DNA of 64,000 nucleotides from Aphanothece cf. minutissima CCALA 015 (GTDB taxonomy: Bacteria; Cyanobacteriota; Cyanobacteriia; PCC-6307; Cyanobiaceae), in assembly GCA_003003925.1 (NCBI GenBank), contig PVWP01000003.1, positions 62,001 to 126,000 on the forward strand, given 5' to 3'. The notes beneath the pieces are model-generated. The model did not search any database and had not been told where the DNA came from. It was given only the letters and a program-made list of their open reading frames with translations. This document shows positions 8,182 to 14,473 of this stretch, piece by piece. The stretch's first letter is position 1. The number at the start of each line of letters is the position of its first letter. The position numbers and the translations under genes were made by a program.

Positions 8182-8769
8182 ATGAAGGAACTCCTTGTTG
8201 CGCTACCAATTATTACGGGTACGATCGGGACCATCACTGGGATAGCCGCGCTTTCGCTCACAATCTGGCAGATAAGGAAATCAGCGCCCCGTCTGCATCT
8301 TGCTATCGAGCAGTCTGATCACTGGATCGACAATTCATGGCAGAGCTCTTTCCCAGAACATCCAGGTCACACGAAGTTTAACGTTCGGATCCGTGTCAGC
8401 AACTCTGGCAAAGAGCCGATTACTTTGAGTGAAGCGTCGTATCAAATAGTGAATGAATCTATGCGATGGCGGCTTGGAGCCGGCTTCGTCGTCGAGGACA
8501 AGAAGGGCGCTATGCCGGACGAGACCTTGGCTTTGAAGTGGGTTGAAATTCCTGGAAGAGGCATTCGATTTCTGTATGTCGGCTTTAAGGCACCAGTACC
8601 CCTCAGGCATGACGTTGCGGCGACGTTCGTCGTCACCGATGCCGGTGGGCGAGTGTTCGCTTTGCGGACGGTGTCAGTGTTTTCACACTACGAGCGCCCC
8701 GAGTCTCAGGTCTGTTCCCGAGAGGCAAGGAAGGATGATGGCGACCAACCTGAAGTTGATGCCCAATAG
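8182..8769 (+). CDS. Cassette-encoded protein with N-terminal membrane anchor, unknown function
   Basis: A 195-residue protein starting at ATG 8182 with one hydrophobic segment (VALPIITGTIGTITGIAALS and following, about residues 4-27). The rest looks like a beta-sandwich domain: alternating strands such as FNVRIRVSNSGKEPITLSEA and VAATFVVTDAGGRVFALRTV. It is the only gene between attC1 and attC2, so it is a single-gene cassette. No catalytic motif seen. An upstream in-frame start would place the beginning inside attC1 and is not preferred. Confidence 0.6.
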   Translation: MKELLVALPIITGTIGTITGIAALSLTIWQIRKSAPRLHLAIEQSDHWIDNSWQSSFPEHPGHTKFNVRIRVSNSGKEPITLSEASYQIVNESMRWRLGAGFVVEDKKGAMPDETLALKWVEIPGRGIRFLYVGFKAPVPLRHDVAATFVVTDAGGRVFALRTVSVFSHYERPESQVCSREARKDDGDQPEVDAQ

Positions 8770-8801
8770 AGGAATCGCAGCACATCGAGCCGAGATCAGC
8801 C

Positions 8802-8892
8802 GTCTAACATCAAGATTCAGCGGACGAAACCGGACGTGGCTGATACTCCACTCCTCCCAAGGTTTTTCAGCCGCTGATCTTGAGCGTTAGGC
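8802..8892 (+). other. Integron attC recombination site 2
   Basis: R'' GTCTAAC (8802-8808) and R' GTTAGGC (8886-8892) match RYYYAAC and GTTRRRY exactly. The arms CATCAAGATTCAGCGG and CCGCTGATCTTGAG are complementary apart from one extra T in the left arm, which is an extrahelical base of the folded bottom strand. Length is 91 bp. This is the clearest attC in the window. Confidence 0.8.
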
Positions 8893-8931
8893 TGGGTTTC
8901 CGTTCCCTACTTCAACCAGCAGTCACATTCT

Positions 8932-9507
8932 ATGTCCACTCCCCCCGATGTGAAAGAGATAGAGATCGAAATCCGCTCTACGCTCGCCGAGTTTCTCAAC
9001 AAGGAAAAGAGATCAAAACAGGGGAGTAAGATACATGCCAGACTTGACGAACGTCTTCAGAATCGCGGTTGGCAGGTTCTTCGCGAATACTTGATCTCAG
9101 GTGAAGCATGGCTTGACAACCTAGGCAACCCTGCACCAGCGAAATCTCGTGCGATTGACCTTGCCGTGTGTTCCGATGACAAGCCCTTTACCTTCATTGA
9201 AGTTGAGTCCGATCTGGCTCATGCCGGAAAGGTGGGACCCGGTTCGCACTACAGTGTCAAGAGCCTTTCCCGTGACGCGAGAGGCCACCATTTCATGTCT
9301 TACCAGTCCCTTGAGCGCATGGCCGTTGCAGTAAAACCGGGGAGATCTATAGCAGAAATCTCATCAGATAGCCCGCAAAGTCACAACCCACATGCCATCC
9401 CGTTGTTTTTGGTAGTTCACAACTGCCGAAAGTCTGAGATCATCGCTCTTGAACCTCGATGCAAGACGCTTGGAGTGAAGATCATCTGTGAACAGATACG
9501 CAGTTGA
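8932..9507 (+). CDS. Cassette-encoded protein with nuclease-like ExE signature
   Basis: A 191-residue protein in the cassette between attC2 and attC3. Residues D76 (RAIDLAVCSDD) and E90-V-E92 (FTFIEVES) are spaced like the D and ExK residues of PD-(D/E)XK nucleases, with the Lys replaced by Glu, so the fold is possible but the catalytic site is unusual. The N-terminus is helical and charged. The C-terminal part alternates strands (IPLFLVVHNC, GVKIICEQI). No membrane segment. Function not established. Confidence 0.55.
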   Translation: MSTPPDVKEIEIEIRSTLAEFLNKEKRSKQGSKIHARLDERLQNRGWQVLREYLISGEAWLDNLGNPAPAKSRAIDLAVCSDDKPFTFIEVESDLAHAGKVGPGSHYSVKSLSRDARGHHFMSYQSLERMAVAVKPGRSIAEISSDSPQSHNPHAIPLFLVVHNCRKSEIIALEPRCKTLGVKIICEQIRS

Positions 9508-9516
9508 GCGTCCACT

Positions 9517-9601
9517 GCCTAACATCAAGATCCAGCGGGCGGGTCTAAAGATTTTTGGTTGACGACTGGGCTTCCGCCCGCCGCTGATCTTGGCGTTGTC
9601 C
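9517..9601 (+). other. Integron attC recombination site 3
   Basis: R'' GCCTAAC (9517-9523) matches RYYYAAC and R' GTTGTCC (9595-9601) is near GTTRRRY. Arms CAAGATCCAGCGGGCGGG and CCCGCCGCTGATCTTG pair with two extra bases (a C and a G) on the left side, typical extrahelical bases. Its left arm is nearly identical to that of attC2, so the two sites are of one lineage. Length is 85 bp. Confidence 0.75.
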
Positions 9602-9622
9602 GACTTTTCAGAGAAGCTATCG

Positions 9623-10738
9623 ATGAACTCCATTGTCAACTTGTCGTCTATTTGGGGCAATTCAGAAAGTGTTTATTCAGGAATCATCGCCCAGACTCTG
9701 GCACTTTCTTCCACATTTAGATCGTTTTTTCTTCAACGGCTTGCTGGACATGTACATAGCAGTGTTCCTAAAATCTTAGTGGATAAGCTGTATTCGATCA
9801 GCACAGATGAGACAGTGCAGATTAGTGTTGTTACAGAACAGTCATTTGGTATCTACGGACGCTCAGACGTTTGTGTAACATTTGTAGACGAGATGCTGCT
9901 GGTTATCGAGAACAAAATCACAGCATGTCTTCAGCCCAGCCAGCTAATTCGCTACAACGAGCATCTTTGCGGGCAGAGCTTCTCACATCTGTTGCTGCTT
10001 GTTGCTCCATCACAGTACAAACTGCCTGAGCAAGAGAGGCCACCAGCAAATGCAAACTTTTCACAGCTGAGCTACCGATTGTTGGCAAAGTGGATTGATG
10101 ATTGCCTTGATCAGGATACTGGCCTCTCTGGGTTTGAGAGGAATTACCTGAGATCTGTTAGTGACTTCTTTTCGGAGGTAGAAATGCCAACTATGATTAC
10201 AGGAAGTGAAATAGATGCGCTGGGGTCATATGGACTTGCGTATAATGCAGACAAAAAATTGTCAAATGTAATCAGAAGTTTTGGAGTGAGTGTTGAGTCA
10301 AGTGTGGGCAATTTTCTGCTCGGGCATCGGATGCTCCAGTCGTACCCGATTTACTTTGGCTTTAGATATAGCGCCAACTGGTACTTCTCTGCCCCGTTGA
10401 TAGGTGATAGGTGCGAGGCGATTGTTTATGTCAAAGACGCTGAGAGCGATGTTCAGACAGCGGCTTCTGTTAATGAAAGACTCAGAGGGATTAGGGAGCA
10501 ACTTGCCGGTTTCGCTACAGAAACAGCCTCTCAGGTAGACTATTTCGAGCGAAGAATGAGGAATGAATGTAGGCTGGCCTTGCGAAAGCGGATTGATGGA
10601 TTTGTGAATGGAGATCTCGACGGAATGAGAGAATGGCTAGCCAGCGCTCTCGAAACACTTGAGGAGAAACTGATGGAGGGAGTCGGCGCAGGCGCCAGCT
10701 TGCAATCGCTTGCACCTGACCATTGCAATGGCAGGTGA
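9623..10738 (+). CDS. PD-(D/E)XK nuclease family protein (PDDEXK_4-like)
   Basis: 371 residues from ATG 9623; a longer frame begins inside attC3 and is rejected. The N-terminal third holds the signature of this nuclease group: GRSDVCV (D82), a hydrophobic strand leading to IENK (E96-N-K98), then QPSQLIRYNEHL (Q104, R110). In the family these residues bind metal and form the active centre. The remaining 250 residues are of unknown fold. Known relatives are often found in defence or mobile regions. Its stop lies close to a decayed attC, so it forms the third cassette. Confidence 0.7.
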   Translation: MNSIVNLSSIWGNSESVYSGIIAQTLALSSTFRSFFLQRLAGHVHSSVPKILVDKLYSISTDETVQISVVTEQSFGIYGRSDVCVTFVDEMLLVIENKITACLQPSQLIRYNEHLCGQSFSHLLLLVAPSQYKLPEQERPPANANFSQLSYRLLAKWIDDCLDQDTGLSGFERNYLRSVSDFFSEVEMPTMITGSEIDALGSYGLAYNADKKLSNVIRSFGVSVESSVGNFLLGHRMLQSYPIYFGFRYSANWYFSAPLIGDRCEAIVYVKDAESDVQTAASVNERLRGIREQLAGFATETASQVDYFERRMRNECRLALRKRIDGFVNGDLDGMREWLASALETLEEKLMEGVGAGASLQSLAPDHCNGR

Positions 10739-10753
10739 ACGGGTGCGTTATAC
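10711..10753 (+). other. Partial / decayed attC site
   Basis: CACCTG-A-CCATT (10713-10724) pairs with AATGG-CAGGTG (10727-10737) leaving one extrahelical A, followed by R' GTTATAC (10747-10753), identical to R' of attC1. No RYYYAAC box is visible to the left and the stem overlaps the end of the preceding gene, so the site is either degenerate or a recombination remnant. Confidence 0.35.
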
Positions 10754-10899
10754 GAGCTGGCAATGGCTATCATAAAATCACGCTGACTGAGAATCCCACA
10801 TCAAGTCATTTCAGTATTCACCAGCTAGAATCTCCTCCAACAGGATTGCTTCTGTGGAAATAGTCCTCGTAGTTGAAAGTCTCCAGATTGCATCATCCC

Positions 10900-12117
10900 A
10901 TGAGCGCCTTCACCCAGCCCATAATTATCCAGAATGACGGATCTGCACTGTCTCTGCAGCGCTTGCCATTGAAGGCAGGCGTAGATGGGCAGGTTGACGA
11001 GGCATGGCTTCAGCAGGCTCTTTACCGCGCACCCGAATCGCTTCCCGTAAAGGAGATCGACCCACACATTGGGCCGTTGATCCCAATCTGCATGGAATTG
11101 TCGACCGAGGCTGGACCTGCCGACATCCTCTTTGTTACTCCAACAGGACAGATCGTGCTGGTCGAGACCAAGTTATGGCGAAATCCCGAGGCGCGGCGAC
11201 AGGTCGTCGGCCAGATACTGGACTACGCGAAGCAATTGACAGGCTGGAGATATGAGGATCTGGATGCGCGGGCAGGCACAGCTGCCGGTACATCAGCTGG
11301 CCACATCGTGAGGGCTCTCAAGGAGAGTTACCCAGACACTGATGAGGCTCAGTTTGTTGACGGGGTTCGCCGCTCGCTTTCGACAGGCGACTTCCTGCTC
11401 CTGATTGTTGGGGACGGCATCCGCTTTGGGGCAGAGGCTTTGGTCACGTTCCTAGAGCAGTACGGCAACCTTCGTTTCGGGCTCGCTCTCCTTGAGGTTG
11501 GGATTTACAGACTTCCCGATGGTTCGACACTGGTGCAGCCACGCGTGCTCGCAAAGACTGAAATTCTTGAGCGAACAATTCTCATCGGCCCGGGTGGCCC
11601 GATGTCCTATCAGCAAGCAGCTGAGGTCGAGGACACGACAGAAGCCAACGCGGGGCAGCGTGAGTGGTTCATGGCGTTTTGGCGCGAGTACTTGTCAAAG
11701 CTGCATCTACCCGATCTGTCGCTGCTGCCTAGAGAACCGGCGAAATCAACTAACCAGTATTTTCCCATGCCACCTAGCGGCAGCCTTGCTTGGTTGAGCG
11801 CATACATTGCAAAGAGCTCTAGGAAAGCAGGCGTCTATCTGACATTCGCAAAGGTGTTTGACTACGGGCCTGAGATTTACGAGAGCTTGCTGGCTGACAG
11901 ACAGGAAATCGAGGCAGAAATGGGCGTGACACTGTCTTGGAAGAGAGATGACAACAAGGTCTGGATCGGTGTGCCTCACCCTACGTATTCCGATTTGAAT
12001 AACTCGGAGGATCGCGAGCGAGTTACTACCTATCTCGCCAATATGACTACAAAGATGATCGCGTGCTTGGAGCCTAGGCTGCAAGCGGCAATTAAGGCTC
12101 TTCATGCATCTGGCTGA
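10900..12117 (+). CDS. PD-(D/E)XK-type protein with C-terminal DUF4268-like domain
   Basis: 405 residues from ATG 10900; a TTG 27 bases upstream is possible. The N-terminal domain carries a restriction-like core: GPADILFVTP (D75), IVLVETKLW (E89-T-K91) and a helix RRQVVGQILDYAKQL (Q101, Q105), all residues expected for metal binding and catalysis. The C-terminal third (FMAFWREYLSKL, then KSSRKAGVYLTFAKVFDYG and the Trp strand VTLSWKRDD) resembles DUF4268. No attC follows, so it is either the last array member or chromosomal. Probably a defence-type nuclease (inference). Confidence 0.65.
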   Translation: MSAFTQPIIIQNDGSALSLQRLPLKAGVDGQVDEAWLQQALYRAPESLPVKEIDPHIGPLIPICMELSTEAGPADILFVTPTGQIVLVETKLWRNPEARRQVVGQILDYAKQLTGWRYEDLDARAGTAAGTSAGHIVRALKESYPDTDEAQFVDGVRRSLSTGDFLLLIVGDGIRFGAEALVTFLEQYGNLRFGLALLEVGIYRLPDGSTLVQPRVLAKTEILERTILIGPGGPMSYQQAAEVEDTTEANAGQREWFMAFWREYLSKLHLPDLSLLPREPAKSTNQYFPMPPSGSLAWLSAYIAKSSRKAGVYLTFAKVFDYGPEIYESLLADRQEIEAEMGVTLSWKRDDNKVWIGVPHPTYSDLNNSEDRERVTTYLANMTTKMIACLEPRLQAAIKALHASG

Positions 12118-12190
12118 AGCTGTCCCCTCTGGCTAGGATGATCAGAAGAATTAGGCTTTCTGAAGTAGCCGCCACCAGCATTCGGACTGC

Positions 12191-13138
12191 ATGTCAAGTG
12201 CTACTATAAAGATATTCTTAGTTCATGGATATCCTAAGCGGCTAAGAACTGCTGAAATATCCAACTGGATTGGAAAGGCCGTCGCAGCGCCTAGAAGCGA
12301 GTTTGAAGGTGTGATCTGCCGGGAAGAGGCGGAGAGTTCTGGCATATATTTCTTGACGAGCTCAGAGCCTGAAACTGGTAAGCCGTCAATCTACATTGGC
12401 GATGCTGAATGCATTCGAGACCGACTTAAATCTCACCTGCAAAAGGACTTCTGGAATCAAGCTGCCTACTTCGTGAGTAAAGACGAAAATCTTACGAAAG
12501 CTCACATCAGGCACTTAGAGGGAAAGCTGATTGAGCAAGCTCGAGAAGTCGGACGTGCTGTGGTTATCAATAGTCAGAGCAGTGGCGCACGGCTACCTGA
12601 ATCAGATCGAGCAGATCTTGAGATATTCTTGGAGAAAGTCAATCAGCTCCTGCCTGTTCTCGGGATTGAACTCTTGGTCCCCACAGCTGCCAAGCCTGAA
12701 GCTGAACTGAAAGAAGAGATGCTGACCTGTGAGATCAGGGGGGTTAAGGCTCGTGGTCACTTAGCCCCGAACGGATTTGTCATTCTTTCGGGATCCCAGG
12801 CTGTTTTGAATGAGCGACCTTCAGCGCAGAAGTATCCATGGTCGCTGAATATGAGGTCAAGACTCAAGGATGAGGGCTCCCTGTCTATAGGATCGGACTC
12901 ATTAATCTTTACAAGAGATGTGGAATTTGCTAGGGCTAGTGCAGCGTCGGCAGTGTTCCATGGGGGACATGCTAATTGGCTTGCTGCATGGAAGGATTCA
13001 GAGGATCGTACTCTAAAACAGATTGAAGCCGTGCAACATTCAGACGCAGAAGACGGGAGAAGTGATTACATTGATCACCATCGCCACTTCCCCGCTTCTG
13101 AACTGGAGAGTTGGGCTGCCTGGAGGGCCTATGAGTAA
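12191..13138 (+). CDS. GIY-YIG nuclease with DUF4357 domain
   Basis: 315 residues. GIYFLTSSE (51-59) and SIYIGDAECIRDRLKSH (67-82) supply the GIY and YIG strands and a conserved Arg, with E110 or E115 as candidate metal ligand. The C-terminal region (GFVILSGSQAV, then FHGGHANWLAAWKDSEDRTL) matches the DUF4357 domain often attached to such nucleases. It probably cuts DNA, target unknown. The next gene starts inside its last codons with an 8-base overlap, so the two are translated together. GC is low, as in the rest of the island. Confidence 0.72.
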   Translation: MSSATIKIFLVHGYPKRLRTAEISNWIGKAVAAPRSEFEGVICREEAESSGIYFLTSSEPETGKPSIYIGDAECIRDRLKSHLQKDFWNQAAYFVSKDENLTKAHIRHLEGKLIEQAREVGRAVVINSQSSGARLPESDRADLEIFLEKVNQLLPVLGIELLVPTAAKPEAELKEEMLTCEIRGVKARGHLAPNGFVILSGSQAVLNERPSAQKYPWSLNMRSRLKDEGSLSIGSDSLIFTRDVEFARASAASAVFHGGHANWLAAWKDSEDRTLKQIEAVQHSDAEDGRSDYIDHHRHFPASELESWAAWRAYE

Positions 13139-13550
13139 GAAGGAGACGCCTCTGACCCGGTGGTATTGGAAAACCATCGGTGGAACTCTGCTCGAAGAGT
13201 TTCCGGCAGTAAGCGCCGGGCCGGAAAACGGGCCACGCCTATTGGATGGAGTCATCATTTTGGGTGGACCATTCGAGATGCGATTGCCCGAGTCTGTCGA
13301 GTTAACAGGCAAAGATATCGTCGTGGTACAGACCAAGGCTTCGCGACTCGGGATGTACTTGCTGGGCCAAGCTGTCTTTTCACGACGGTTAATGGAACCG
13401 TTCAAGCCCTCGAGCATTCGGTCAGTCGCGTTATGCACGAAGGGGGACGCTGTTTTGGAGCCGCTTGCAAAGGAATATGGCATCGAAGTGGTTGTCATTC
13501 CGGCGGCCCAGCAAGTCGCTCCTGTCGACGCCGCTGCGGGGCGCGGCTGA
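13131..13550 (+). CDS. Restriction-fold-like protein coupled to the GIY-YIG gene
   Basis: 139 residues from ATG 13131, overlapping the end of the GIY-YIG gene. The order of segments fits a PD-(D/E)XK core: strand with Asp (RLLDGVIILGG, D39), strand with Q67-T-K69 (DIVVVQTKASRLG), helix GMYLLGQAVFSRRLME, then beta-alpha-beta (SIRSVALCTK, EPLAKEYGIEVVVIP). Replacement of the usual Glu by Gln occurs in some nuclease families. The product may be a nuclease or a DNA-handling partner of the GIY-YIG protein. No named family recognised. Confidence 0.6.
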   Translation: MSKKETPLTRWYWKTIGGTLLEEFPAVSAGPENGPRLLDGVIILGGPFEMRLPESVELTGKDIVVVQTKASRLGMYLLGQAVFSRRLMEPFKPSSIRSVALCTKGDAVLEPLAKEYGIEVVVIPAAQQVAPVDAAAGRG

Positions 13551-14473
13551 GCTCTAACGTTCGACGTTTCAAGTAGCCCAGTAACTTGATCAGGCTTTCG
13601 CCTGACCAATCCTCGGCTTGCGTGCCTTCAGGCAATAGGCACATGCTCCAAAAACAAGCCGGCGGCCGGTCCAGCTGCTTGTCATGCTGTGGCGCGGGGC
13701 TGGACCATCGATGGCTTACTCCAAATACGCCGCGTTCACCAGCCGTATCTCTCGGCCGTCCGGCTCGGGCAGGTCGATCCGCCGGTCCCAGAGCGGCGGG
13801 CGCACCCAGAGGTTTTCCGCCCCGACCCCAAGAGCCAGCGCTTGGGTGAAGCGGCGGTCGGCGATCAGCTCGCGGCCCAGAGCCAGCCGTTCCAGCCACG
13901 CATCCACTACCGGCTTTGGCGACACCGGCGTCACCTGATTCACCTGCCCCCTCAGAGGGTCGATTTCGGAGGGCGGCCGCATCTCTCGCGAGCCGCCCGA
14001 TACCTCCTAGCCACTGCCGAACAGCTTCACGCTGCGCCAGCACCACCTCGGACAGGTGCGCGCCTTCGGTGGAACAGGGCTGATAGCGCGCCAGCGCCAG
14101 CCGCACGAACGGCCAGTTGGCCGCACCGGTGTCGATCTCGATGTCGCAGAACCAGAGCCCGCGCTCGGGGTCATCGGTCACGTCGTGGGGGGCGACCAGG
14201 GCCGGGCACGATTCCCAGCACGAAGGCCGACGGCCAGATCGGGACGCTGCCCCACGGGCTCACCGTCCACCGACCGACGCCGCCCGCGTCGCTGAAGGCG
14301 TCGCGGCTCCGCACCCAGCCCACCGTCTCGGGGCCTTTCAGCGTGATCGCCCCCATCAGGGCCGCCGGCCGAGCCCACGGGCCGGCGCGCTGGTGCTCAA
14401 CCTCTTCTCCCGCACCGGCTCCCACGGCGCCTGAGCCGCGCGCCCCGGGGCGGCCGGGCCATAGGATCCCACG
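13551..14473. other. Gene-poor right border of the island
   Basis: This 0.9-kb stretch holds the frameshifted remnants above, a short hairpin around 13590-13605 (TCAGGC, loop TTTC, GCCTGA) just behind the restriction-like gene that could end its transcript, and about 290 bases of high-GC sequence before the helicase start with no gene I can support. An R''-like CTCTAAC at about 13553 has no matching R' and is not called attC. Confidence 0.5.
13716..14181 (-). pseudogene. Frameshifted remnants of one or two larger genes
   Basis: Two minus-strand coding-like pieces lie in different frames. Piece one (from about 14181 down to about 14000) reads WFCDIEIDTGAANWPFVRL, ALARYQP, then HLSEVVLAQ, a pattern I associate with C-terminal parts of large proteins near phage-tail-like injection systems (recollection, not searched). 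Piece two (13982-13716) ends RIDLPEPDGREIRLVNAAYL before a stop. Neither has a credible start or full domain. They mark the right edge of the island. Confidence 0.45.

Larger units (their letters stand above)
8057..10753 (+). mobile_element. Integron gene-cassette array without integrase (attC cluster)
   Basis: Three attC sites (8057-8148, 8802-8892, 9517-9601) and one decayed site (10711-10753) all have the same orientation. Each of the three plus-strand cassettes holds one gene immediately 5' of its attC, the standard cassette layout. Predicted cassette joints fall after G8142, G8886, G9595 and G10747. No tyrosine recombinase or attI is found in the window, so this is what is called a CALIN, or the distal part of a longer array. 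Contents: membrane protein, nuclease-like protein, PD-(D/E)XK protein. Confidence 0.65.

Noticed and set aside
12118..12190. Possible attC behind the DUF4268-like gene
   Set aside because: No RYYYAAC/GTTRRRY pair and no imperfect palindrome in the gap.
13553..13570. R''-like CTCTAAC behind the restriction-fold gene
   Set aside because: First base does not fit RYYYAAC and there is no matching arm or R' downstream.
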